Shown here one piece after another: positions 34,801 to 42,727 of a stretch of 64,000 bases of DNA. Every line of letters begins with the position of its first letter. Position 1 is the stretch's first letter. Location of the stretch: contig NZ_CP082301.1 of NCBI RefSeq assembly GCF_019880305.1, positions 4,030,001 to 4,094,000 on the forward strand, given 5' to 3'. The notes below the pieces were generated by a model that had not been told where the DNA came from, did not search any database, and worked only from the letters and a program-made list of their open reading frames with translations. Source of the DNA: Streptomyces decoyicus. Lineage in GTDB: Bacteria; Actinomycetota; Actinomycetes; Streptomycetales; Streptomycetaceae. The translations under genes and the position numbers were made by a program.

Positions 34801-36534
34801 GTGGAAGAGGCAGGACGGCCGAGACAGCCGGAGCAGCAGGGGTGGCCGGGGCGCGGGGGGCAGCCAGGGCTGACGCCACTGGGTGCGCAGGATCCGCGGC
34901 GGATCGGGGACTACCGCCTGATCGGGCGGCTCGGCGAGGGCGGCATGGGGCGGGTGTTCCTGGCCCGTTCGGATCGCGGCCGGACGGTCGCGGTCAAGCT
35001 GGTGCGTGCGGAGCTGGCCGGCGAGGAGGAGTTCCGGACGCGCTTCCGGCGGGAGGTGCGGGCCGCGCGGCAGGTCGGCGGGGAGTGGACCGCGCCCGTG
35101 CTGGACGCGGACACCGAGGCCGAGACCCCCTGGGTCGCCACGGGCTATATCGCCGGCTCGTCCCTGCAACAGGTCGTCGGCCGCGGCACCCCGCTGCCCG
35201 AGCGGACGGTACGGATCCTCGCCGCCGGACTGGCCCGTGCTCTGGGGTCGATCCATGCCGCCGGAATCATCCACCGCGACCTCAAGCCGTCCAATGTCCT
35301 GATCACCATCGACGGGCCGCGGGTCATCGACTTCGGCATCGCACGGGCGCTGGAGGCGGCCCCCGTCGGTGGCGTGACGCATACCGGCGCGACGGTCGGA
35401 TCGCCGGGCTTCATGTCGCCGGAGCAGGTGCGCGGCGCACCGCTCACCCCGGCCAGCGACGTCTTCTGCCTCGGGTCCGTGCTGGCGTACGCGGCGACCG
35501 GGCGGCATCCGTTCGGAACGGCCGACAGCGTCGTGCACGCGGTGATGTTCCGCATCACCCAGGAGGAGCCCGACCTTTCCGCGGTGCCCGAGGGGCTGCG
35601 CGAACTGATCGCCGGCTGCCTGGCCAAGGACCCCGGGCAGCGGCCCACGCCCGCGCAGTTGGTGGCGCAGGCGGTGGGCGGCGGTGACGGGGGCGGGCCG
35701 GGCGCGGACGACGAGCCGTGGCTGCCGGGGGCGTTGACCGTCCGGCTGGGCCGGCACGCCGTGGAACTGCTGGAGGCGGAGAACCCACAGAGCGGGGAGA
35801 GCGCCCCGGGCGGTACGGGCCCGGCCGGCACACCGCCCGTGGCATCGTCGTCGCCCGCCGCCGAGGACCCCGGGCTGTGTGCGCGTCCCACCACCGTCTC
35901 GCCCACGCCCGCAACCGACCCCGCCCCGGCGACGCCGCCACCGTCTCCCCTGACGCAGGGTCCGGCGTCGCACCCGCCCCACGCCACCGCCGCACACCAC
36001 CGTTCCGCGGCTCCGGCGCCCGCCGCGCCCCGGCGCCGTGGCGCCGGCACCGCCCTGCTCACCGCGGTCGCGCTGGTGCTCGCCGGGTCCGGTGCGGCCA
36101 CCGCGTACACCCTGCTGAACGGGGACGACGACGGCGTACGGTCGGTCGACGCCAAGGTCGGTGCCGGAGGCGACAGCAGGGCCCAGGGGGCGGGGCAGCA
36201 CACCGCGAACGGGCCGATTCCCGCGGACTACCTCGGCACCTGGGAGGCGACGCTCGACGACTCCACCGCCGAGGTCCGGCGCTTCACGCTCACTCAGGGC
36301 AAGGCCGGTGACACCGTGCTGACGATGACGGCGAGCGGGGAGTCCTACCGCTGCGAGTTCTCCGCCCCCCTGGCCCACGCCGGCCCCCCGGTCCGCCTCG
36401 GCCCCTCCACCGTCCTCAACGGACCGACCGACAGCTGCCGTCCCGGCTCGCCGAGCATTCTGGAGATGGTGCACGGCAAGCTGCGCCGCGCCTTCGCCGA
36501 CGGGAAGGCGCTGTCGTACCGCAAGAGCGGCTGA
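34801..36534 (+). CDS. Membrane Ser/Thr protein kinase (PknB-like), kinase A
   Basis: 577 residues from the GTG at 34801. The kinase domain covers about residues 38-295: glycine loop GEGGMGRVFLAR, catalytic Lys66 (VAVKLV), HRDLKPSN (158-165), DFGIA (177-181), SPEQV. It is followed by a Pro/Ala-rich linker, one membrane segment (about 415-437) and an outer domain (about 476-577) starting DYLGTWEAT with two cysteines (YRCEF, SCRPG). The outer domain is not PASTA; it resembles a small lipocalin-like beta unit also found, in two copies, in the next kinase. Next to kinase B on the same strand (gap 206 nt). Confidence 0.92.
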   Translation: MEEAGRPRQPEQQGWPGRGGQPGLTPLGAQDPRRIGDYRLIGRLGEGGMGRVFLARSDRGRTVAVKLVRAELAGEEEFRTRFRREVRAARQVGGEWTAPVLDADTEAETPWVATGYIAGSSLQQVVGRGTPLPERTVRILAAGLARALGSIHAAGIIHRDLKPSNVLITIDGPRVIDFGIARALEAAPVGGVTHTGATVGSPGFMSPEQVRGAPLTPASDVFCLGSVLAYAATGRHPFGTADSVVHAVMFRITQEEPDLSAVPEGLRELIAGCLAKDPGQRPTPAQLVAQAVGGGDGGGPGADDEPWLPGALTVRLGRHAVELLEAENPQSGESAPGGTGPAGTPPVASSSPAAEDPGLCARPTTVSPTPATDPAPATPPPSPLTQGPASHPPHATAAHHRSAAPAPAAPRRRGAGTALLTAVALVLAGSGAATAYTLLNGDDDGVRSVDAKVGAGGDSRAQGAGQHTANGPIPADYLGTWEATLDDSTAEVRRFTLTQGKAGDTVLTMTASGESYRCEFSAPLAHAGPPVRLGPSTVLNGPTDSCRPGSPSILEMVHGKLRRAFADGKALSYRKSG

Positions 36535-36740
36535 GGGAGAGGCCCCTCGGAGAAAGGCCCCTCGGGGAGACGCCCCAAAGCCGTCGTCAACGCCCCGTTC
36601 GTTCCCCCGTCATGGGCCGATCGTTCTCCCGTCGTAACGATCTGTCGGCCATGGCGCGATCCCCGGCCGCCTACGCTCAGGGGACGCCTGCTGCCGGAAC
36701 GCGCCTCAGGCACGGGAACGAGACGGGGGAGGGCGCCCGG

Positions 36741-38555
36741 ATGGACGGCCTGCGGGGGCTGACGGCCGACGATCCGCAGTGGATCGGGGACTACCGGCTG
36801 CTCAGCCGTCTCGGCAGCGGCGGGATGGGACGGGTCTACCTCGCCCGTTCCGAGGGCGGCAGGACCGTCGCGGTGAAGCTGGTGAAGGCCGAACTCGCGG
36901 TCGAGGAGGAGTTCCGGGACCGCTTCCGTGCCGAGGTCGCGGCCGCGCGGCGGGTCGGCGGGCGCTGGACCGCGCCGGTGCTGGACGCCGACACCGAGGC
37001 CGCGGTGCCGTGGGTCGCCACCGGCTATATCGCGGGCCCCACGCTGAGCGAGGTCGTCGGCGGCTCGTACGGCCGCACCGGCAGCTACGGCCCGCTGCCG
37101 GAGCACTCGCTGCGGCGGCTGGCGTACGGGCTGTCCAGCGCGCTGCTCGACATCCACGGCGTCGGCCTGGTGCACCGCGACCTCAAGCCGTCCAATGTGC
37201 TGCTCACCATCGACGGCCCCCGGGTCATCGACTTCGGTATCGCGCGGGCCCTGGACGCGGTCGGCGACCAGACCCAGACCCGCACCGGCACGGTCCTCGG
37301 CTCGCCCGCCTTCATGTCGCCCGAGCAGGTCCAGGGGCACCGCGTCGGCCCGGCCAGCGATGTCTTCTGTGTGGGGTCGGTGCTGGCGTACGCGGCGACC
37401 GGGCGCCAGCCGTTCGGCGGCGTCGGCTCGGGCTTCCATGCGGTGATGTTCAAGATCGCGCAGGAGGATCCCGAACTGGCGGGCGCGCCGGACGGCATCC
37501 GCGACGTGATCCGGGACTGCCTGGCCAAGGACCCGGCGGCGCGGCCCGCCCCCGGGGAGCTCGCCGAGCGTCTCGGGCCGGTGCCCGGCGGCCCGTCGGC
37601 CCCGCCCTGGCTGCCGGCCGAACTGATCGCCCGCCTGGGGCGGCACGCCGTGCTCCTCCTGGACACCGACACCCCGCCCGGAGGCCAGCCGCCGACGGTG
37701 CTGACCACCAGGACCCTGCCGAGTCCCGCGCCGCCCCCGCCGCCCACCGCGGCGGAGCGACGCCGTCGCCGTCGATGGCTCCCCCTCGTCGCCACGGCCG
37801 TCGTCGCGGCCGCCACGGCCGCCGCCGCGGTCCCGCTGCTGAGCGGCGGGGCGGACGCCGACGCCGGCGCGTCCGACATCCCGGCCCGCTATGTCGGCAC
37901 CTGGTCGGGGCCGGTGCTGCGGGACGGGACGCCCACCGGGCAGCAGCGGCGGTTCGTGATCACCCACGGCACGGTCGGCGAGGTGGTCGCGAACAGCACC
38001 AGCCTCGGGGCGACCTACGAATGCCGCAGCGACGGCAAGCTGGTGTCCGTCACCCGTCAGGACGGGCACCCGGCACTGCACCTGGACACCACGGTCGTCC
38101 GGTCCGTCCCGGCCGGCCGCTGCGCAGCCCTGGGCGAGCACACCCTGGAGGAGGGCGGCGCCGGCACCCTGACCTGGGCCGCGGCCGGGCGCACCGCGAC
38201 GCTGCACCGCGTCGCCCCGGCCGACGGCACCGTCCCGGCCGGCTTCCTCGGCACCTGGCGGCGGCCGAACGACGACGGCTACGGCAGCCAGCAGCTGACC
38301 GTCAAGCAGGCACCGGCGGGCAGCACGGTCCTCAGCACCGTCGTCGTGGGCCGCGGCGGCCGCTGCACGGCGCACGCCGCCCTCTACGCGGCGGAGGGCG
38401 GCAAGCTGACCGTCGGCCCGTCGGTCGTCGACCGGGCCGCGCCCGGCTGCACACCGAGCAGCACCTCCGTGCTCAGTCTGGCCGGCGACGGCACCCTGCA
38501 CCGCGAGTTCCTGGGCGACGACAAACAGCCGCGCGGCTACTCCAGGGTGAAGTAG
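36741..38555 (+). CDS. Membrane Ser/Thr protein kinase (PknB-like), kinase B
   Basis: 604 residues from the ATG at 36741 (GGGGGAGGG upstream). Kinase domain about residues 18-280: GSGGMGRVYLAR, Lys46, HRDLKPSN (145-152), DFGIARAL (164-171). One membrane segment at about 346-368. Two outer repeats follow: about 382-490 (RYVGTWSG) and 499-604 (GFLGTWRR), each with two cysteines. Catalytic domain is closely similar to kinase A, so the pair arose by tandem duplication, with loss or gain of one outer repeat. Regulation and ligand unknown. A hairpin terminator follows directly. Confidence 0.93.
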   Translation: MDGLRGLTADDPQWIGDYRLLSRLGSGGMGRVYLARSEGGRTVAVKLVKAELAVEEEFRDRFRAEVAAARRVGGRWTAPVLDADTEAAVPWVATGYIAGPTLSEVVGGSYGRTGSYGPLPEHSLRRLAYGLSSALLDIHGVGLVHRDLKPSNVLLTIDGPRVIDFGIARALDAVGDQTQTRTGTVLGSPAFMSPEQVQGHRVGPASDVFCVGSVLAYAATGRQPFGGVGSGFHAVMFKIAQEDPELAGAPDGIRDVIRDCLAKDPAARPAPGELAERLGPVPGGPSAPPWLPAELIARLGRHAVLLLDTDTPPGGQPPTVLTTRTLPSPAPPPPPTAAERRRRRRWLPLVATAVVAAATAAAAVPLLSGGADADAGASDIPARYVGTWSGPVLRDGTPTGQQRRFVITHGTVGEVVANSTSLGATYECRSDGKLVSVTRQDGHPALHLDTTVVRSVPAGRCAALGEHTLEEGGAGTLTWAAAGRTATLHRVAPADGTVPAGFLGTWRRPNDDGYGSQQLTVKQAPAGSTVLSTVVVGRGGRCTAHAALYAAEGGKLTVGPSVVDRAAPGCTPSSTSVLSLAGDGTLHREFLGDDKQPRGYSRVK

Positions 38556-38580
38556 CCGCGCGGCTGCCTGCTGCGCTGTG

Positions 38581-38605
38581 CCGGGGGACCGCGCAGGTCC
38601 CCCGG
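38581..38605. terminator. Terminator between kinase B and purA
   Basis: CCGGGGGACC/GGTCCCCCGG, perfect 10-bp stem, loop GCGCA. It lies between convergent genes and probably serves both. Confidence 0.85.
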
Positions 38606-38614
38606 GCGGTGTCC

Positions 38615-39901
38615 CTACGACAGGAACGAGTTGATCTCGATCGTCTCGTCCCGGCCGGGGCCGACGCCGATCGCGGAGATCGGGGCGCCGGACATCTCCT
38701 CCAGCGCCTTGACGTAGGCCTGGGCGTTCTTCGGCAGGTCGGAGAACGACTTCGCCTTGGTGATGTCCTCGGACCAGCCGGGGAGCATCTCGTAGACCGG
38801 CTTGGCGTGGTGGAAGTCGGTCTGCGAGTACGGCAGCTCCTCGACGCGCTTGCCGTCGATCTCGTAGGCCACGCAGACCGGGATCTGCTCCCAGCCGGTG
38901 AGCACGTCGAGCTTGGTGAGGAAGAAGTCCGTCAGACCGTTGACGCGGGTGGCGTAGCGGGCGATGACCGCGTCGAACCAGCCGCAGCGGCGGTCCCGGC
39001 CGGTGGTCACACCGCGCTCGCCGCCGATGCGGCGCAGCGCCTCGCCGTCCTCGTCGAACAGCTCGGTCGGGAACGGACCGGCGCCGACGCGCGTCGTATA
39101 GGCCTTGAGGATGCCGATGACGCGGTTGATCTTCGTGGGGCCGACACCGGCACCGGTGCAGGCGCCGCCCGCGGTCGGGTTCGAGGACGTGACGAAGGGG
39201 TACGTGCCGTGGTCGATGTCCAGCAGCGTGCCCTGGCCGCCCTCGAAGAGGACGACCTTGTCGTCGTCGAGCGCCTTGTTCAGGATCAGGGTGGTGTCGA
39301 CGACATAGCCCTTGATCTTGTCGGCGTAGCCCAGCAGCTCCTCGACGACCTGGTCGGCCTCGATGGCGCGACGGTTGTAGAGCTTGGTGAGGAGCTGGTT
39401 CTTGACCTCGAGGGCCGCCTCGACCTTCTGGGTGAGGATCGACTCGTCGTAGAGGTCCTGCACCCGGATGCCGACACGGTTGATCTTGTCGGCGTAGGTC
39501 GGGCCGATGCCGCGCCCGGTGGTGCCGATCTTCCGCTTGCCGAGGAACCGTTCCGTCACCTTGTCGACGGTGATGTTGTACGGCGTGATCAGATGCGCGT
39601 TACCGCTGAGCAGCAGCTTGGACGTGTCGACGCCGCGTTCGTTGAGTCCGCTCAGCTCGGAGAGCAGGACCGCCGGGTCGACCACGACACCGTTGCCGAT
39701 GACCGGGGTGCACCCCGGCGAGAGGATTCCGGAAGGGAGAAGGTGCAGCGCGTACTTCTGGTCGCCGACGACGACCGTGTGGCCGGCGTTGTTGCCGCCT
39801 TGGTAGCGCACCACATAGTCAACGGACCCACCGAGCAGATCGGTGGCCTTTCCCTTGCCCTCATCACCCCACTGAGCACCGAGCAGCACAAGTGCGGGCA
39901 C
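38615..39901 (-). CDS. purA: Adenylosuccinate synthetase
   Basis: 428 residues from the GTG at 39901, which begins the conserved PALVLLGAQWGDEGKGKATDLL (GTP loop and catalytic Asp). Other motifs: GGNNAGHTVVV (catalytic His), GTTGRGIGPTYADK, GVTTGRDRRCGWFD, and KLDVLTGW (guanine specificity, TKLD). It makes adenylosuccinate from IMP, aspartate and GTP, the first step from IMP to AMP. Stand-alone gene, divergent from the next one; a hairpin lies in the shared upstream region. Confidence 0.97.
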   Translation of the reverse strand: MPALVLLGAQWGDEGKGKATDLLGGSVDYVVRYQGGNNAGHTVVVGDQKYALHLLPSGILSPGCTPVIGNGVVVDPAVLLSELSGLNERGVDTSKLLLSGNAHLITPYNITVDKVTERFLGKRKIGTTGRGIGPTYADKINRVGIRVQDLYDESILTQKVEAALEVKNQLLTKLYNRRAIEADQVVEELLGYADKIKGYVVDTTLILNKALDDDKVVLFEGGQGTLLDIDHGTYPFVTSSNPTAGGACTGAGVGPTKINRVIGILKAYTTRVGAGPFPTELFDEDGEALRRIGGERGVTTGRDRRCGWFDAVIARYATRVNGLTDFFLTKLDVLTGWEQIPVCVAYEIDGKRVEELPYSQTDFHHAKPVYEMLPGWSEDITKAKSFSDLPKNAQAYVKALEEMSGAPISAIGVGPGRDETIEINSFLS

Positions 39902-40015
39902 AGGCGTACACCCCTTCCGGGCGGGGCATGTCCAACGTGCGTGGATGGCGTCGGCGTGCGTGTTCACGCAGACGTCATCGCTAGAGCCGTCGGACCGGTG
40001 CCCCGGAATAGACGA

Positions 40016-40043
40016 AGCCCCTGGCGCAATAGCGCAAGGGGCT
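40016..40043. promoter_or_regulatory. Hairpin in the purA/40078 intergenic region
   Basis: AGCCCCTGGCGC (40016-40027) pairs with GCGCAAGGGGCT (40032-40043) with one mismatch and loop AATA. It is 34 nt before the GTG at 40078 and about 115 nt before purA. On the plus strand CTTGCACC follows. It could be a leader structure for either gene or simply an insulator. Confidence 0.5.
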
Positions 40044-40077
40044 CTTGCACCGAGATGCTACCTGAGGAAGGACCGAG

Positions 40078-41082
40078 GTGTCGGCGCAGCCTTCTGGGCA
40101 CTCTCCCGTGGACTCCGTTCGGGGGTACCCCCTGCTCGTGGTCATCGACCCGGTCGCCCGCAGTACGGACGGTGAGTCCGTGCGGATCGCGAAGGATGTC
40201 CTGTGCGCGGGCGCGGGGGCGAAAATCTGCCTTCCGGACGGGCCGGAGGAATTCGCGCGGATCCTGGCCCGGCGCGGCCACCGGCGGCCGGTGGTGATCG
40301 GTGACGACCGGGCGCTGCTGCGGGTGGTGGGCCTGCTGCACAAGGAACGCGAGCTGGCCGGGGTGCCGCTGTCGATGGTCCCGGTCGGGGCGCCGGCCGC
40401 CGTCGCGATGAGCCGCGCCCTGGGCATCCCCACGGACACGGTGGCCGCCGCGCGGGCCGTCCTGGACGGCGGGGAGCGGCCGATGGACCTGCTCACGGAC
40501 GACAGCGACGGCATTGTGCTCGGCGGACTGCGGATCCCCTGCGGGAGCGAGGCGGCCCGGCAGGGTCACAGGATCGAGGTGGTGCCGGCCCCCTCGGTGG
40601 TGCCGGCGGATCCGATGGATGCCCTGGAGGGGCGCGACGGCCTGACCGGCGGCCTCGACGGGCACCGGCCGTGGTGGAAGCCGGCCGCGCGGACCGCCCG
40701 TACGGCGCTGGCGCTGCTGGCGGCGCCGGCCGCGGGGCTGGGCGGGCGGCGCGCACGGGTGCCGCAGCAGCGGCTGCGGATCGAGGCGGACGGGGTGCTG
40801 CTGGCGGACCTGGACCGGCCGGTGCGCGGGGTGTCGGTGGTGCCCGGCGGACGGCACCGGGCGGACGGGCCGTGGTCCGGCGCCGGTGACGGCGGGCAGC
40901 TGGCCGAGGTCGTGGTGCACTGGCCGGGCGGGGGCCGGCCGGTACGGGCGCGGGCGCGGGCGGTGACGGTGTCCGGCGCGGACTTCCACTACCGGGCGGA
41001 CGCGGTGGTCGGCGGACCGGTCAGGACCCGTACGTGGACCCTCCAGCCGGCGGCCTGGCGGCTTCAGCTGCCGCGGGGGTGA
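40078..41082 (+). CDS. Diacylglycerol kinase-like protein
   Basis: 334 residues, GTG start with GGAAGG upstream. The N-terminal part (YPLLVVIDPVARSTDGE, then RRPVVIGDDRALLRVVGLLHKER and GVPLSMVPVGAPAAVAMSRALG) follows the layout of the diacylglycerol/sphingosine kinase catalytic fold, but the usual GGDGT motif is GDDRA, so activity is uncertain. The C-terminal 90 residues match the beta-sandwich part of that family only loosely. Soluble, no signal peptide. The segment TCGGGGGTACCCCCTGCTCG near its 5' end resembles the repeat inserted in kynureninase (48264). Confidence 0.7.
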   Translation: MSAQPSGHSPVDSVRGYPLLVVIDPVARSTDGESVRIAKDVLCAGAGAKICLPDGPEEFARILARRGHRRPVVIGDDRALLRVVGLLHKERELAGVPLSMVPVGAPAAVAMSRALGIPTDTVAAARAVLDGGERPMDLLTDDSDGIVLGGLRIPCGSEAARQGHRIEVVPAPSVVPADPMDALEGRDGLTGGLDGHRPWWKPAARTARTALALLAAPAAGLGGRRARVPQQRLRIEADGVLLADLDRPVRGVSVVPGGRHRADGPWSGAGDGGQLAEVVVHWPGGGRPVRARARAVTVSGADFHYRADAVVGGPVRTRTWTLQPAAWRLQLPRG

Positions 41083-41097
41083 GCGCCGGGCCGCGCC

Positions 41098-41679
41098 TCA
41101 GCGGGCGGCGTCGCCGTACTCGGCCCGCAGCTTGTCGCGGTGCTCGCGCCAGCGCTGCAGCATCCCGGCGAGTTCCGCCTGGAGGAACTCGAAGAAGACG
41201 AGCGTCTCGCTCATCCTGCGGCCCGCCGGGGAGTCCTCGCCGAGGCTCTCGACCCCCTCGCGCAGGGTGCCCTCCCAGCGCGTGAGGATGTTGTCCCGGC
41301 GCGCCATGGCCTCGTACCACTGGTCGCTGTGCACGCGGTAGCGGTCGCGGCGGGAGCCCGGCTCGCGCTCCCGGCTGACCATGTCGACCTGGGAGAGGTA
41401 GCGGATCGCGCCGGAGACGGCGGCGGGGCTGACCTGGAGGCGCTCGCCGAGTTCGGCGGACGTCAGCACGCCGGAGTCGGAGGCCAGCAGACAGGCGAAG
41501 ACACGGGCGGACATGCGCTGCATACCGGCCTCGACCAGTTGCGCGGCGAACCGCTCGACGAACTGTGAGACCGCCTCGACGTCGCGCTTTTCGTCGCGCT
41601 TGTCCTCGGGCGTGACGTCGCCGGGATCCTGGGCGGCGTCCTCGGTCCGGTCCGCGCTCTGCTGTTGCTGCTCGCTCAT
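41098..41679 (-). CDS. GbsR/MarR-type transcriptional regulator
   Basis: 193 residues. N-terminal Gln/Asp-rich tail of about 35 residues, then a winged HTH (MSARVFACLLASDSGVLTSAELGERLQVSPAAVSGAIRYLSQVDMVSREREPGSRRDRYRV) and a helical C-terminal dimer region (LREGVESLGEDSPAGRRMSETLVFFEFLQAELAGML). The ATG at 41679 is used; GGGAG lies about 12 nt upstream. It is divergent from an ABC exporter, and a perfect 16-bp palindrome in the shared region is its likely operator. Confidence 0.92.
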   Translation of the reverse strand: MSEQQQQSADRTEDAAQDPGDVTPEDKRDEKRDVEAVSQFVERFAAQLVEAGMQRMSARVFACLLASDSGVLTSAELGERLQVSPAAVSGAIRYLSQVDMVSREREPGSRRDRYRVHSDQWYEAMARRDNILTRWEGTLREGVESLGEDSPAGRRMSETLVFFEFLQAELAGMLQRWREHRDKLRAEYGDAAR

Positions 41680-41737
41680 ATCCGCATCATCTCCCCTGAT
41701 CAGAGCCACCCACCTCAACTTTATACGCTTTCTTAAC

Positions 41738-41766
41738 TTCACAAATTTGTGAATCAAGCGTAATTT
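41738..41766 (+). promoter_or_regulatory. Exporter promoter with perfect operator palindrome
   Basis: Palindrome TTCACAAATTTGTGAA (41738-41753). Its first six bases form a -35 (TTCACA), 17 nt before a -10 TAATTT (41761-41766), which lies 7 nt before the ABC ATG. Binding by the divergent GbsR/MarR-type regulator would cover the -35 box. CGCTT and AAGCG flank the site symmetrically. Confidence 0.8.
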
Positions 41767-41773
41767 CCGAAGC

Positions 41774-42727
41774 ATGACCAAGGCAATCTCTCCCGCTCCC
41801 GCGATCCGGGTCGACGGTCTCCGCAAGTCCTTCGGCCGCACCCACGCCCTGGACGGCCTCGATCTGCATGTCGAGGCCGGTGAGGTACACGGCTTCCTCG
41901 GACCCAACGGCGCCGGGAAGTCCACGACGATCCGCGTCCTGCTCGGCCTGCTGCGCGCCGACGGCGGCACGGCCCGGCTCCTGGGCAAGGACCCCTGGCA
42001 GGACGCCGTCGAGCTGCACCGCCGTATCGCCTACGTCCCCGGCGACGTGACCCTGTGGCGCAATCTCTCCGGCGGCGAGGTCATCGACCTCTACGGCCGG
42101 CTGCGCGGAGGACTGGACGGCGCGCGGCGTGCCGAGCTGCTGGAACGGTTCGAACTCGACCCCACCAAGAAGGGGCGGACGTACTCCAAGGGCAACCGTC
42201 AGAAGGTCGCCCTGGTCGCCGCGTTCGCCTCCGCCCCCGAGGTCGAGCTGCTCATCCTGGACGAGCCGACCTCCGGGCTCGACCCGCTGATGGAGGAGGT
42301 CTTCCAGAACTGCGTCGCCGAGGAGCGCGACCGCGGCCGCACGGTGCTGCTCTCCAGCCATGTGCTGTCCGAGGTGGAGGCGCTCTGCGACCGCATCAGC
42401 ATCATCCGCAAGGGGCGGACCGTCGAGTCCGGCTCACTGGCAGAGCTGCGGCATCTGACCCGCACCTCGGTCGTCGCCGAACTCACCGGACCGCCCAACG
42501 GCCTGGCTACGCTCCCCGGCGTCCACGGCCTGTCCACGCAGCCGCTCCGGGGAAGCGCGGGCCACCGCGTCCGGCTCCAGGCCGACACCGACAAGCTCGA
42601 CGCCGTACTGCGCTCGCTCGGCACCTCCGGCGTCCGCAGCCTCACGAGCACCCCGCCCACCCTGGAAGAGCTCTTCCTGCGCCACTACCAGGACGACGCC
42701 CGCAGCCACGAGGCGGTCGCACGATGA
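41774..42727 (+). CDS. ABC exporter ATPase
   Basis: 317 residues. Walker A GPNGAGKST (about residue 45), Q-loop YVPGDVTLWRNLSGGEVIDLY, signature YSKGNRQKVALVAAFA (a known variant of LSGGQ in drug-resistance ABC proteins), Walker B LLILDEPTSGLDPLMEEVF, H-loop SSHVLSEVE. The C-terminal quarter carries the regulatory domain seen in DrrA-like antibiotic ABC proteins. Its stop overlaps the permease start by 4 nt. Probably leaderless mRNA under control of the divergent regulator. Confidence 0.94.
   Translation: MTKAISPAPAIRVDGLRKSFGRTHALDGLDLHVEAGEVHGFLGPNGAGKSTTIRVLLGLLRADGGTARLLGKDPWQDAVELHRRIAYVPGDVTLWRNLSGGEVIDLYGRLRGGLDGARRAELLERFELDPTKKGRTYSKGNRQKVALVAAFASAPEVELLILDEPTSGLDPLMEEVFQNCVAEERDRGRTVLLSSHVLSEVEALCDRISIIRKGRTVESGSLAELRHLTRTSVVAELTGPPNGLATLPGVHGLSTQPLRGSAGHRVRLQADTDKLDAVLRSLGTSGVRSLTSTPPTLEELFLRHYQDDARSHEAVAR

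Noticed and set aside
36779..40297. Open frame of 1,172 codons on the plus strand across kinase B, the gap and purA
   Set aside because: Arg/Gly/Pro-rich translation typical of an out-of-frame GC-rich shadow; it overlaps kinase B and lies antisense to purA, both of which have clear domains.
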